40,378 nt of DNA from Clostridium tyrobutyricum DSM 2637 = ATCC 25755 = JCM 11008 (GCF_000359585.1 NZ_APMH01000037.1:1-40378); one strand, 5' to 3'; shown: positions 10,182 through 19,087, counted from the stretch's first letter. A program made the numbers and translations. Notes: generated by a model from the letters alone, not told the origin.

Positions 10182-11498
10182 TTAATCTTCAACGCTATAT
10201 TGGCTTGATGTTTTAGTTTTCAAGTAATTAACACATTTACTTAATGTATTTTTAGTTCCTACTAATCCTCCTTTTGTTATAATAGGTTTCTTATCGAAAA
10301 TTCCTCCTATTACTCTTCCATAGATAGCCAGTGGAATAACCTCATCTTTTACTTCTATACCCTCTGCATTTATTTTACTGCAGAAAGCCTCAGTAACATC
10401 TCCTCCAGACGTATAAACACTTCCTATACCATTTCCCAGCTTATTAATTATTCTATAAACTATTTCGGCTATGGAAGCCGTTATCAATCGTGAACATTCT
10501 TTTTTATCCAGCCTATATTTCTTGCCTATTTCATAAAAATCTAATACATCATTATCTTCTGTGGTAGTTGTAACAACTAAAATATCGTAATCCTTTTCTT
10601 TATTTACAACTTCATTCACTATTTGATTTATCTCCGTATCCTTTTCTTCTTTATTTAAAAATTTAATTGTATTAGCTTTTACAATTAGCGGATTATATTT
10701 TGTTCTTAAATAATTTATCTGCTCTCTTGTTAAACTACTTGCACTGCCAATTCCACATAATACTTTTTCTCTAATTTTTAATCCTTCATCTTTTTTATAA
10801 AATATGTTTGCTGCAGCTGCAGTAAAGGGACCTGGATCAACTGATACAAACTTTATTTTGCTATCTATACATGCCTTAGCAATTTCATCAATATCCTCAT
10901 TTGTACATGCATCAATAACTATAATTTCACTGTCATCTTTTACATTTTGTATAATTTCATTTTTTATTATATTAGATCCTTTCAATACTTTATCCAAAGA
11001 TATAAAACCTACTTTACGCTTACTTTGATTTTTTATTATTTCAGTTACTCTAGATGTTTTTACAGGTGATGTAGGGTCCTTCGAAACTTCTGTATTCTCA
11101 AGAGGAACCCCATTTACAAGCAAGAAGTCTCCTATACTTACACGTCCAGAATTAGGAAATGAGGCAACAACGATAGCTTTGGTATCATTTCCTAAATTAT
11201 CAATAATACTGTCAATTTCATATCCAACATTTCCTCTTAAAGTTGAGTCAATTCTTTTACTAAAAAATATATTCTCTTTATTTTCAAATAAATTTACAGC
11301 ATTATAAACTTTGTTATATGCATCGTTAGCTGACATACCTCTGCTATTAGTTGTTATACTCAAAACATCAAATTTTTCAAACTTAGATAAATCAGATTTA
11401 TCAAGTAAGGTTCCTACCTTCAATCCATTTTTAGCAAGTATTGCTCCTGTATCATTAGCACCTGTTAAATCATCCGCTATAATTACTGTTTTCAACAT
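10182..11498 (-). CDS. dtnK: Four-carbon acid sugar kinase (DUF1537 family)
   Basis: The 438-residue product belongs to the DUF1537 kinases, which phosphorylate four-carbon sugar acids (D-threonate, D-erythronate, 3-oxo-tetronate) on C4 with ATP. The N-terminal substrate domain opens with the family signature ADDLTGANDTG (residues 9-19). The C-terminal nucleotide domain has TSGGDVTEAFC and GGIFDKKPIITKGGLVGTKNTL-type glycine-rich segments. The start has an AAAGGAGAGAGG site. It sits next to a pdxA-family gene, the partner that marks the D-threonate pathway (DtnK then PdxA2, giving dihydroxyacetone phosphate and CO2). The symbol dtnK is therefore a reasoned guess; denK or otnK activity cannot be excluded. 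Confidence 0.85.
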   Translation of the reverse strand: MLKTVIIADDLTGANDTGAILAKNGLKVGTLLDKSDLSKFEKFDVLSITTNSRGMSANDAYNKVYNAVNLFENKENIFFSKRIDSTLRGNVGYEIDSIIDNLGNDTKAIVVASFPNSGRVSIGDFLLVNGVPLENTEVSKDPTSPVKTSRVTEIIKNQSKRKVGFISLDKVLKGSNIIKNEIIQNVKDDSEIIVIDACTNEDIDEIAKACIDSKIKFVSVDPGPFTAAAANIFYKKDEGLKIREKVLCGIGSASSLTREQINYLRTKYNPLIVKANTIKFLNKEEKDTEINQIVNEVVNKEKDYDILVVTTTTEDNDVLDFYEIGKKYRLDKKECSRLITASIAEIVYRIINKLGNGIGSVYTSGGDVTEAFCSKINAEGIEVKDEVIPLAIYGRVIGGIFDKKPIITKGGLVGTKNTLSKCVNYLKTKTSSQYSVED

Positions 11499-11545
11499 AT
11501 TAACCTCTCTCCTTTAATAAATTGTATTTAATAGTAATTTTAAAG

Positions 11546-11560
11546 ATCAAACGCTTACAT
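11546..11560 (-). promoter_or_regulatory. Candidate CcpA (cre) site
   Basis: Minus-strand ATGTAAGCGTTTGAT agrees with the cre consensus WTGNAANCGNWNNCW at all but one of the fixed positions (A where C is expected). It lies downstream of a possible -10 box (TATAAT, 11592-11597) and upstream of the kinase start. A roadblock or repression role by glucose signalling would suit a sugar-acid operon. Confidence 0.45.
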
Positions 11561-11615
11561 ATAATATGTGAATTGATATTTTACAATAAGCATTATATTT
11601 ACATTTTTACTTTAT

Positions 11616-11720
11616 TTATGATAAACTAATTATGATAAGTTGTTATATTCTTTGTAAGATGCCTCTTTTTGTTTTATAGATTTGATTTAAGGGATCTTTT
11701 CTACATAAACAAATTGAGGC
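11616..11720. repeat. Repeats in the gap upstream of the kinase gene
   Basis: The 252-base gap between pdxA2 and the kinase gene holds two elements. One is a direct repeat TTATGATAA (11616-11624 and 11630-11638, 14-base period). The other is an imperfect inverted repeat GCCTCTTTTTGTTT / AAACAAATTGAGGC (11661-11674 and 11707-11720, two mismatches, 32-base loop). The first could be an operator. The second could be a weak terminator for pdxA2 or mRNA structure. Confidence 0.4.
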
Positions 11721-11750
11721 TTTCATTTATATTTAGCTATTTGTATTACT

Positions 11751-12749
11751 CTAAATTAAAAATCCAGGTCCATATTTAGCTGCTAATAAAATAGACTCTA
11801 CCATACTAACATCACTTGCTTTTCCAGTTCCTGCTATATCAAATGCTGTTCCATGGTCTACTGAAGTTCTTAAAAATGGCATGTTATTTGTAAGTGAAAT
11901 TGTTCTTTCAAAATCAACCATTTTAGTAGCAATATGTCCCTGATCATGATAAAGTGAAAGAACTGCATCATATTTTCCATTTAATGCCTGATAAAATACT
12001 GAGTCCGCACCAATTGGTCCATTAATATCCACACCTCTTTCTTGTAAATTCTTAACAGCTGGGAAGATATATTTAACTTCTTCATCACCAAAAAGACCAT
12101 GTTCACCAGAATGTGGATTAAGTCCTGCTATAGCCATATGAGGTTTTTCAATCCCCAATACTTTTAATGCCTTTTCACATCTAACTATAAATTTTTCGAT
12201 TCCTTCCTTCGTAATTAACTCACAAGCCTTTCTAAGTGGTACATGTCTGCTATAAAAAAATACTTTTAATCCCCTTACTTCAAACATAGTTAATGGATCC
12301 GGTGTATTAGTAAGTTTTTCAAGAACTTCAGTATGCCCTATATATGGAACACCTGCAGCTTTAAATGACTCCTTGTTCAAAGGTGTTGTTGCAATTGCAG
12401 TTACTTTTTTATCTAGTGCAAGCTTGATAGCATATGAAAGATAATCAAAAGCTGCCTGACCACACTGTGCCTGTACTTTTCCATACTCCAATTTTGAAAT
12501 GTCAATATTATTTAAATTAATATAATCTATAGTTCCTAAAGTATATTTACCTTCATCAGGTTTTGAAACAACATTTAGCTTCAATGAAGATTTCGTTATT
12601 TCCAATGCCTTGCGTAAAACTTCATAATCCCCTATAACTAAAGGTTTACATTGATAGTAAATTTCTTTGTTTTTAAGTGCTTTAACTACAATTTCAGGTC
12701 CTACTCCTGCAGGATCTCCCAATGTAATTGCAATAATAGGTTTATTCAT
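11751..12749 (-). CDS. pdxA2: PdxA-family 4-phosphoerythronate/threonate dehydrogenase
   Basis: The 332-residue product is a full-length member of the PdxA family of NAD-dependent, metal-dependent dehydrogenases. It opens with [12 protein letters not shown], and the metal-binding and substrate segments are present ([33 protein letters not shown]). Classical PdxA makes vitamin B6 from 4-phosphohydroxy-threonine. PdxA2 paralogues next to a DUF1537 kinase instead oxidise and decarboxylate D-threonate 4-phosphate or D-erythronate 4-phosphate to dihydroxyacetone phosphate. The DeoR regulator 47 bases upstream, the kinase and the permease all favour the catabolic role. The start has an AGAGGAGA site. 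Sequence alone does not separate the two roles with certainty. Confidence 0.88.
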   Translation of the reverse strand: MNKPIIAITLGDPAGVGPEIVVKALKNKEIYYQCKPLVIGDYEVLRKALEITKSSLKLNVVSKPDEGKYTLGTIDYINLNNIDISKLEYGKVQAQCGQAAFDYLSYAIKLALDKKVTAIATTPLNKESFKAAGVPYIGHTEVLEKLTNTPDPLTMFEVRGLKVFFYSRHVPLRKACELITKEGIEKFIVRCEKALKVLGIEKPHMAIAGLNPHSGEHGLFGDEEVKYIFPAVKNLQERGVDINGPIGADSVFYQALNGKYDAVLSLYHDQGHIATKMVDFERTISLTNNMPFLRTSVDHGTAFDIAGTGKASDVSMVESILLAAKYGPGFLI

Positions 12750-12796
12750 CTATATCTCCTCTTTTCAATTTATTTATATTAATTAACGTATGAGAA

Positions 12797-13558
12797 TTAA
12801 ACAAATACGCAACTATCTAAATCTGATTCATTAAAATCATCAATAAGTTTCTGTGATTGTTTATCAACAATAATTCCTGTCAATTCACTAAGATCACATA
12901 CCTTAAGCATGCTTCTTTTACCATATTTATTACTACTAGCAAGCAAAAATGATTTTTCACTTGTTTTTATAAATGTACGCTTTAAATACATTTTTTCAAT
13001 ATTGGTAGTCATAAATCCTTTACTTATATCAAAGGCATCACATCCTAGAAAACAAGAATCTACATTATACTTTTCTATAATCTTACATGTTTCAATACCA
13101 TTGCATCCTTTTGATTTCATAGAAACTTTACCTCCTACTAATGTAACTTCTATATTTTCAAAGTCACTTAAAAAAAGGGCAATTTTCAAATTAGTTGTTA
13201 TAACTTCTAAATCTTTAACATTTACTATACATTTCGCCATTTCCATTATGGTAGTACCAGTATCTAAAATAATTGTAGTATTAGGCTTAATAAATTCAGC
13301 AGCTTTTTCTCCTATTAAATGCTTTTCATTAATCATGTATTTTTCTTTTTGAAAATAGCTTTCTTCCTTGATTATGGGACTTTTAATTATAGCTCCTCCG
13401 AATGTTCTATCAATAAGCCTTTGATTTTCCAAGAAGGATAAATCTTTTCTTATTGTAACTTCAGATACATTCAATTTTTTCGAAAGTTCTAATACGGTTA
13501 CATTTTTAGCTTTTAAAATATAATCATATATTTTTTCTCTTCTCTCCAATGCAAACAT
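12797..13558 (-). CDS. DeoR/GlpR-family transcriptional regulator
   Basis: A repressor of about 253 residues. It has an N-terminal DeoR-type winged helix (RREKIYDYILKAKNVTVLEL, then SEVTIRKDLSFLE) and a C-terminal sugar-phosphate-sensing domain of the ribose-5-phosphate isomerase type (LDTGTTIMEMAK, TTNLKIALFL, VTLVGGKV, FLGCDAFD). I place the start at 13558 because TGGAGAAG lies six bases before that ATG, while the ATG four codons upstream has no ribosome site. It leads a probable operon with pdxA2 and likely also controls the kinase-permease pair. The effector is probably a phosphorylated intermediate of the pathway, by analogy with the family. Direct repeats upstream look like its own operator. 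Confidence 0.9.
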   Translation of the reverse strand: MFALERREKIYDYILKAKNVTVLELSKKLNVSEVTIRKDLSFLENQRLIDRTFGGAIIKSPIIKEESYFQKEKYMINEKHLIGEKAAEFIKPNTTIILDTGTTIMEMAKCIVNVKDLEVITTNLKIALFLSDFENIEVTLVGGKVSMKSKGCNGIETCKIIEKYNVDSCFLGCDAFDISKGFMTTNIEKMYLKRTFIKTSEKSFLLASSNKYGKRSMLKVCDLSELTGIIVDKQSQKLIDDFNESDLDSCVFV

Positions 13559-13613
13559 AATCTTCTCCATTTCAAAATAAATATTTATTCTTTGAAAGCA
13601 AATTTATTATATC

Positions 13614-13643
13614 ATATGCTTCATATACTTTCAATATGTTTCA
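13614..13643. promoter_or_regulatory. Three phased 10-bp direct repeats, likely DeoR-type operator
   Basis: Plus strand ATATGCTTCA, TATACTTTCA and ATATGTTTCA are immediately consecutive with exactly 10-bp spacing (13614-13623, 13624-13633, 13634-13643). On the coding strand they read TGAAACATAT, TGAAAGTATA and TGAAGCATAT. DeoR-family repressors of Firmicutes commonly bind direct repeats one helical turn apart. The array starts 56 bases upstream of the chosen regulator start. Confidence 0.5.
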
Positions 13644-13758
13644 TTGTATTTTGTTTATTAAATTTTTCACAAAATCCAGAAAGTAAAATCATAAGATTGC
13701 AAAAATAATTGCTAAATTAAACAGATATTATTTAGTTTGACATATATCATATAATTTA

Positions 13759-13795
13759 AAATAACCCACCTTTTTAAATCATAGATGGGTTATTT
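13759..13795 (-). terminator. Terminator after mnmA
   Basis: Inverted repeat AAATAACCCA / TGGGTTATTT (13759-13768 and 13786-13795), with further partial pairing inside. In the minus direction it is followed by TAAATTATAT. It lies 33 bases beyond the mnmA stop and separates it from the DeoR regulator promoter. Confidence 0.75.
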
Positions 13796-13827
13796 CTATA
13801 TACAATTTTGTGTATTCATGAAACTAC

Positions 13828-14904
13828 CTACAATATTTTATCAATAGTTCCTCCACCAACCATTACATTATCCTGATAAAATACTGCTGATTGTCCTTTC
13901 GTTATTGCTCTCTGTGGTTCTTTAAATATTACTTTTACCATTCCATTTTTATCTGGTATTATTAAAGCATCTTTGGGTTTTGCAGAATACCTTATCTTGC
14001 ACTGTACACTTACAGGTTCTATGAGTGTTTCAAATGGCATGAAGTTTACTTGATTTATTAAAAATTCTGTTTTAAACAAATCTTGTTCATTTCCAAGAAC
14101 TACTTCATTTCTAACAGGATCTATATTGATTACATACATTGGAACTCCAAAAGCAATGCCAAGTCCTTTTCTCTGTCCTATGGTATAATATACTATACCT
14201 TTGTGCTTGCCAAGTACTTTTCCACTTTTGTCTACAAAATTACCACCTTTTATCTTCCCATTCAACTGCCTATTTATATAGGCTCCATGGTTATTGTCAG
14301 GTATAAAGCAAATTTCTTCACTGTCTCTTTTATTGTGGACAGCAAGACCTATTTTTTTGGCAATTTCTCTTATTTCAGTCTTTTTATAAAATCCACATGG
14401 CATCAAAGTGTGTGCCAATTGAAATTGATTTAAACCATATAATGCATAAGTTTGGTCTTTTCTATCATCTTTAGATTTTGTGAGTACATACCTGCCATTA
14501 ATTTTATCCACATTAGCATAATGACCTGTAGCTACATAACTTGCTCCTAATTCCATGGCTTTTATCAAAAGCTCGTCAAATTTTAAAAATTTATTACAGG
14601 CAATACAAGGATTAGGTGTTCTACCTTTTTTATACTCATTTATAAAATAATCTATAACATTTTTCTTAAAAGAATCTCTAAAGTTCATGACATAATATGG
14701 TATATCAAGATCATATGCAACCATTCTTGCATCATCTACTGCACTAAGTGAACAGCAACCGCTTTCCATATTTTCATAAAATTTGTCATTCTGCCAAACT
14801 TGCATAGTGACTCCTATGACATCATATCCTTGTTCCTTAAGAATATATGCAGCAACAGAACTATCTACTCCTCCGCTCATACCTATTACTACTTTTTCTT
14901 TCAT
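13828..14904 (-). CDS. mnmA: tRNA-specific 2-thiouridylase MnmA
   Basis: MnmA activates uridine 34 of tRNA-Lys, -Glu and -Gln with ATP and inserts sulfur to give 2-thiouridine. The 358-residue product has the PP-loop [13 protein letters not shown] at residues 8-20, the catalytic cysteines at Cys100 (TPNPCIAC) and Cys199 (SEEICFIPD), and the C-terminal beta-barrel. It follows the cysteine desulfurase gene by 41 bases, so the sulfur donor and user are co-transcribed. A second wobble-uridine enzyme, mnmM, lies at 32.6 kb in this window. Confidence 0.97.
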   Translation of the reverse strand: MKEKVVIGMSGGVDSSVAAYILKEQGYDVIGVTMQVWQNDKFYENMESGCCSLSAVDDARMVAYDLDIPYYVMNFRDSFKKNVIDYFINEYKKGRTPNPCIACNKFLKFDELLIKAMELGASYVATGHYANVDKINGRYVLTKSKDDRKDQTYALYGLNQFQLAHTLMPCGFYKKTEIREIAKKIGLAVHNKRDSEEICFIPDNNHGAYINRQLNGKIKGGNFVDKSGKVLGKHKGIVYYTIGQRKGLGIAFGVPMYVINIDPVRNEVVLGNEQDLFKTEFLINQVNFMPFETLIEPVSVQCKIRYSAKPKDALIIPDKNGMVKVIFKEPQRAITKGQSAVFYQDNVMVGGGTIDKIL

Positions 14905-14945
14905 TTATAATCACCTACTCTATTCATCTGTTGTAATTTTACTGT

Positions 14946-16100
14946 TTATTCCTGACTTTTAGTTTCTCGCAAACTCTTAACTGATTCTGTTATTTTATCT
15001 ATTACAAAATCAACTTCATCTTCTGTTGTTTCTGCTCCTAATGTAAGTCTTAGGGCACTGTTTGCCATATCCCTTTCAAGTCCTATTGAGGTCAGTACAT
15101 GAGATGGTTCTATTGATCCTGCTGAACAAGCACTTCCACTTGACGCATAAATTCCAATATCATCTAAAACTACTAATAGTATTTCACCGTCCACTCCCTT
15201 AAAAGACACATTTACATTTCCAGGCAGTCTGTTTGTTCTTGGACCATTTAGTTTACTTTCCGGTATCTTTAACAAACCATCAATTAATTTATCTCTAAGT
15301 TCCATAAGCCTTTCTGATTCAATTTTCATATCTCTTGCAGCAAGTTCAATTGCATAACTCATCCCAACTATTCCAGGTACATTTTCAGTTCCAGCTCTTT
15401 TATCTCTTTCCTGACTTCCCCCATGTATTAAATTGTCAATTTTAGTACCCTTTTTTATATAAAGAGCACCCATGCCCTTAGGTCCATAAAATTTATGCGA
15501 TGACATAGATAATAAATCTATATTCATTTCTTTAACATCAATTGGAACATGTGTAATTGCCTGAACTGCATCTGTATGAAATAATATATTTTTTTCTTTT
15601 AAAAATTTTCCTATTTGCTGGATAGGTTCAATTGTACCTATTTCATTATTTGCAAACATAATAGAAACAATTATTGTATCCTCTCTAATAGCATGTTTAA
15701 GTTCATCTATATTAACAAATCCATCTTTATCTACATTAAGATATGTCACATCAAATCCCTGTTTCTCCAAATATTTAGCAGTATTTAAAATTGCATGATG
15801 TTCAATATTGGTAGTAATTATATGCCTGCCTTTATTTCTATTTGCAAAAGCAGCTCCCTTAAGAGCCCAATTATCCGATTCTGATCCACCATTTGTAAAA
15901 AAGATTTCATCTTTTCTAGCATTTATTACATCCGCCACCTTTTGTCTTGCTTTACTTATAACAGCTTTATTTTTTCGAGCTATATTATAAATCGAAGATG
16001 GATTTCCAAAATACTCAGTAAAATATGGAATCATTTCTTTTAATACTTCTGGTTTAACAAAAGTAGTAGCTGAATAATCCATATAAATTTGCTTTTCCAT
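14946..16100 (-). CDS. nifS: Cysteine desulfurase (NifS/IscS type)
   Basis: This PLP enzyme removes sulfur from cysteine as an enzyme-bound persulfide for Fe-S clusters and tRNA thiolation. I choose the start at 16100, giving 384 residues. AGGAG lies ten bases before that ATG and the product then opens with the canonical MEKQIYMDYSATT; the ATG 13 codons upstream lacks a ribosome site and adds a non-homologous tail. Lys203 in SSHKFYGPKG is the PLP lysine, and Cys325 in SGSACSAGSIEPSHV is the persulfide cysteine. In many clostridia iscR and nifU flank this gene; here neither is present and mnmA follows directly, which suggests a tRNA-thiolation role. Confidence 0.95.
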   Translation of the reverse strand: MEKQIYMDYSATTFVKPEVLKEMIPYFTEYFGNPSSIYNIARKNKAVISKARQKVADVINARKDEIFFTNGGSESDNWALKGAAFANRNKGRHIITTNIEHHAILNTAKYLEKQGFDVTYLNVDKDGFVNIDELKHAIREDTIIVSIMFANNEIGTIEPIQQIGKFLKEKNILFHTDAVQAITHVPIDVKEMNIDLLSMSSHKFYGPKGMGALYIKKGTKIDNLIHGGSQERDKRAGTENVPGIVGMSYAIELAARDMKIESERLMELRDKLIDGLLKIPESKLNGPRTNRLPGNVNVSFKGVDGEILLVVLDDIGIYASSGSACSAGSIEPSHVLTSIGLERDMANSALRLTLGAETTEDEVDFVIDKITESVKSLRETKSQE

Positions 16101-16416
16101 AATTATCGCACTCCTATAACTAATAAAATTTCTTTCCAATTCAGAGTATTTTACTATGATATAATGATATTGTATTTTATAATAAAATGCAATATTTATT
16201 TGTTAAAATCAGCTTATTAATAAAAATTGCAATTTTAATCTACACTAATTATTATACTAATCAATTCAATTTAATGATACATTAATATACAATCAATTTT
16301 AACATCTGTTGTGAAATATTATCCATATATTCATGCCATTCCCTAACATATATTTTTCTAAAATGCAGAAACTTTAAATGTAATCAATAAATTTAGTTTA
16401 AAAGGAGAGATTAATT
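16101..16416. promoter_or_regulatory. Divergent intergenic region nifS / spore protein
   Basis: AT-rich gap holding the divergent promoters. Plus strand CATATA (16324-16329), a 17-base spacer and CATATAT (16347-16353) loosely resemble a sigma-G forespore promoter, as expected for a small acid-soluble spore protein, but the -35 match is weak. No iscR binding site or RNA structure was recognised. Confidence 0.3.
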
Positions 16417-16617
16417 ATGGCATATAATAATAGTAACAAATTAGTAGTTCCTGAAGCTAAGGCAAGATTAGATCAATTTAAAATGGAATCAGCTCAAGAA
16501 GTTGGAGTAAATTTAAAACAAGGTTATAATGGAGATTTAACTTCAAGAGAAGCTGGATCAATAGGTGGTAATATGGTTAAAAAAATGGTAGAAGCATATG
16601 AACAAGGTTTAAAATAA
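16417..16617 (+). CDS. Alpha/beta-type small acid-soluble spore protein
   Basis: The 66-residue product is an alpha/beta-type SASP, a protein made in the forespore that coats and protects spore DNA and is degraded at germination. Family features are LVVPEAKARLDQFKMESAQE near the N-terminus, an EVGV segment matching the GPR protease cleavage region, and the conserved DNA-binding core NGDLTSREAGSIGGNMVKKM. The ribosome site AAGGAGAG is strong. It is the only intact plus-strand gene I can support here and is monocistronic, ending in a strong hairpin. It shows that the organism is a spore-former. Confidence 0.97.
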   Translation: MAYNNSNKLVVPEAKARLDQFKMESAQEVGVNLKQGYNGDLTSREAGSIGGNMVKKMVEAYEQGLK

Positions 16618-16630
16618 TATATAATTAAAA

Positions 16631-16670
16631 ATTTATGCTGATAAAAATATATGTTTTTATCAGCATAAAT
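16631..16670. terminator. Bidirectional terminator between spore protein and hbd-like gene
   Basis: 17-bp perfect inverted repeat, arms 16631-16647 and 16654-16670 with a six-base loop. It lies between the stop codons of two convergent genes (16617 and 16675), so it can end both transcripts. Confidence 0.85.
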
Positions 16671-16674
16671 TCAA

Positions 16675-17610
16675 TTAATTGGCATCCTTTTTTAAGAAAT
16701 ATAAAAGTAGGTCTGTTCGTTCTTTTTGTTTTTTTCCTAAATCCCCTTTAGACCAATTATAAAATCCTTTTCCACTTTTACTTCCTAAATCACCTTTTTC
16801 AATCTTTTCTTTCATTAATTCAAATGGCTTTTTATAATCACACAGATCTTTAAATAAATAAGATGATATATTGTAAAATATATCCAGTCCCCCTAGATCT
16901 GCACTGCTTAATGGTCCTGTAACTGGAAGTCTTCGACCATGTCCATATTCCATAGCCTTGTCTACTTCTTCTGGTTTTGCCCATCCTTGCTCTACTATAT
17001 ACATAGCCTCTCTTAGAAGTGCAAGCTGTAATCTATTTCCTATAAAACCAGCACACTCTTTTTCCATACAAACAGCTTTCTTCCCTATAAATTCAATTAA
17101 TTCCTTTGTCTTTAATACAGTATCCTTAGAAGTTTTTTCCCCAGGTACTATTTCTACTAATGGAATTAATTGAGGTGGGTTCCAAAAGTGAGCTACCACT
17201 ACTCTCTCTGGATGTTTTGTAACTTCCCCTATTTTTGTAGGACTAAGTCCTGAAGTGTTTGTAGCAAGAATAACATCGTATTTACAAAGAGCATCCAACT
17301 TTTCAAAAAATTTTCTTTTGATCTGCAAGTCTTCGGCTAAAGACTCTATTACAAAATCTGTTCCTTTAGAGGCTTCTTCAATAGTTTTGACCCCTTTTAT
17401 TCTATCTAATATACTTTTACAAGTACCATCATCTAATTCTCCTTGTGATTCTAATCGTCCTAAGTCCTCTTTTATAGCACTAAATCCTCTTTTAAGACTT
17501 GCATCTGACCTACCGTACATAGTTACATTTAAACCAGCCATTGACGAAAATAATGCTATGCCATGTCCCATAGTTCCAGTACCTAAAACTGATATACTTT
17601 TTATATTCAT
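16675..17610 (-). CDS. 3-hydroxyacyl-CoA (3-hydroxybutyryl-CoA) dehydrogenase family protein
   Basis: The 311-residue product is a member of the 3-hydroxyacyl-CoA dehydrogenase family, which interconverts 3-hydroxyacyl-CoA and 3-oxoacyl-CoA with NAD(P). The Rossmann motif GTGTMGHG is at residues 10-17 and ATNTSGLSP follows. The catalytic histidine lies in VVVAHFWNPPQLIPLVEIVPG-type sequence, whose HxWNPP form differs from the HFFNP of the classic butyrate-pathway Hbd. The C-terminal helical domain is present (GFIGNRLQLALLREAM, GDLGSKSGKGFYNW). It is therefore a divergent paralogue, perhaps with another hydroxyacyl substrate. It follows an AtoE-type transporter by 42 bases, with its own AAGGAGG site, so the pair may take up and oxidise a short-chain hydroxy acid. 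Confidence 0.87.
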   Translation of the reverse strand: MNIKSISVLGTGTMGHGIALFSSMAGLNVTMYGRSDASLKRGFSAIKEDLGRLESQGELDDGTCKSILDRIKGVKTIEEASKGTDFVIESLAEDLQIKRKFFEKLDALCKYDVILATNTSGLSPTKIGEVTKHPERVVVAHFWNPPQLIPLVEIVPGEKTSKDTVLKTKELIEFIGKKAVCMEKECAGFIGNRLQLALLREAMYIVEQGWAKPEEVDKAMEYGHGRRLPVTGPLSSADLGGLDIFYNISSYLFKDLCDYKKPFELMKEKIEKGDLGSKSGKGFYNWSKGDLGKKQKERTDLLLYFLKKDAN

Positions 17611-17652
17611 ATCAAAATTACCTCCTTTTTTTATATTATATCATTTACATAT

Positions 17653-19014
17653 TCAAGCTATTATTAAAAATGTACCCAATATAATTATACCTGTATAAAA
17701 TAAATCTATTATGCAAAATCCCATTATATCTCTTGCTCCAAGTCCAGCTATCGCAAGTGCCGGTAATGCCCAAAATGGTTGTATCATACTTGCCCAGGCA
17801 TCTCCCCAGGATATAGCCATTGCTGCTATACTTGAACTTATTCCAAGATGTGAAGCAGCTGGCATAATTATTGGAGCTTGAAGTGCCCATTCACCACCTC
17901 CTGATGGAATAAATATAGTACAAAATGCAGTACTTAATACTGTAAATAAAGAAAACGTTTTAGGTGTTGCTATACTTATAAGTCCAGAAGCAATAGTCTT
18001 TCCAAGAGAAATCCCCATAACATTCGTTCCTATCATCATGCCCATTATTCCAGCATAGAATGGAAATTGAATAATTATTCCTGTAGTAGCTTTTACTCCT
18101 GAAGCTGCAGCATTAAGAAATTTTCTTGGAGTTCCATGAAGAAGTATGCTCAAAAACAAGAATGTAAAATTAACTACATTTAAATCTAGTTTAAATCCCT
18201 TAGTCGCAAAATAGTAAATAGTGTATATAATGCCCATACATCCGATAATTACTGAAATCACTGAACTATTTTCCAGTCTTTCTGCAGGTGTCATTTCCTT
18301 TTTTGATTTATTCAAACTTTTAACTGGTATTTCATCTTCTAATCTTTTAGGATCTATAATAAATATATCTTTTCCTTTTGGGTGCATAAACCAATTTACA
18401 ACTGGCATGGTAACTAAAATTATTATTACTATAAATAAATTATAATGACTGAACAAGGTTTGACTAGTAGGTATGGCAGAAGTTATGATGCCTGCACTTA
18501 CAGTTTTTACATCTTGTCCTCCTGCAGCAATCGTAAGTGGTATTGAGCCAGATAATCCACCATGCCATACTACAAATCCAGAGTATGCAGAAGCAATTAA
18601 AAGTCTATAATCAACTTTCGGAACTTTTTTAGCTATTTCTTTTGCCAATATTGCACCTAGTATAAGACCAAATCCCCAATTTATCCAGCATGCTATACCA
18701 GCAGAAACTGTAGTTATTATTATAGCCTGACATGGCGTTTTGGGAATAGAAGCTATCTTTTTAATTCCCTTATTTACTACAGGAGTATTGGCAAGTGTAT
18801 GACCTGTAACTACTACTAAAGCCATCTGCATTGAGAACGACAGTAATCCCCAAAATCCTGAATTCCAATGTATAAGCATATCAAGAGGAGTTTGCCTGGT
18901 GACTATTATGCCAGCTATAAACACTATTACTGTAAGTATTGATGCAAATAGAAATGGATCTGGTAAGTATTTTTGGACTAGTATAACACATGCATTGGTG
19001 ATCTTTTTAAACAT
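17653..19014 (-). CDS. AtoE-family short-chain fatty acid transporter
   Basis: An integral membrane protein of 453 residues from the short-chain fatty acid transporter (AtoE) family. It begins with a short cytoplasmic segment and YLPDPFLFASILTVIVF. Family-typical stretches are GHTLANTPVV, CWINWGFGLILGAILAKE and the C-terminal FIPSGGGEWALQAPII and SWGDAWASMIQPFWALP. I place the start at 19014 because AAGGAAGG precedes it; an ATG ten codons upstream has no ribosome site. AtoE members carry butyrate or acetoacetate. It leads a two-gene unit with the hydroxyacyl-CoA dehydrogenase gene. A sigma-54-like promoter sequence lies about 75 bases upstream. Confidence 0.9.
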   Translation of the reverse strand: MFKKITNACVILVQKYLPDPFLFASILTVIVFIAGIIVTRQTPLDMLIHWNSGFWGLLSFSMQMALVVVTGHTLANTPVVNKGIKKIASIPKTPCQAIIITTVSAGIACWINWGFGLILGAILAKEIAKKVPKVDYRLLIASAYSGFVVWHGGLSGSIPLTIAAGGQDVKTVSAGIITSAIPTSQTLFSHYNLFIVIIILVTMPVVNWFMHPKGKDIFIIDPKRLEDEIPVKSLNKSKKEMTPAERLENSSVISVIIGCMGIIYTIYYFATKGFKLDLNVVNFTFLFLSILLHGTPRKFLNAAASGVKATTGIIIQFPFYAGIMGMMIGTNVMGISLGKTIASGLISIATPKTFSLFTVLSTAFCTIFIPSGGGEWALQAPIIMPAASHLGISSSIAAMAISWGDAWASMIQPFWALPALAIAGLGARDIMGFCIIDLFYTGIIILGTFLIIA

Positions 19015-19087
19015 AAATTTCACGTCCTTCCTTATTTTTCTCAATTATCGGTATAAATTAAACTTTTTATAATTATATTTTAATAAA

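Noticed and set aside
17645-17890. 81-codon frame at the 3' end of the AtoE-type gene, same strand
   Set aside because: It lies wholly inside the transporter gene in another frame; Asn/Tyr/Ser-rich with no family resemblance.
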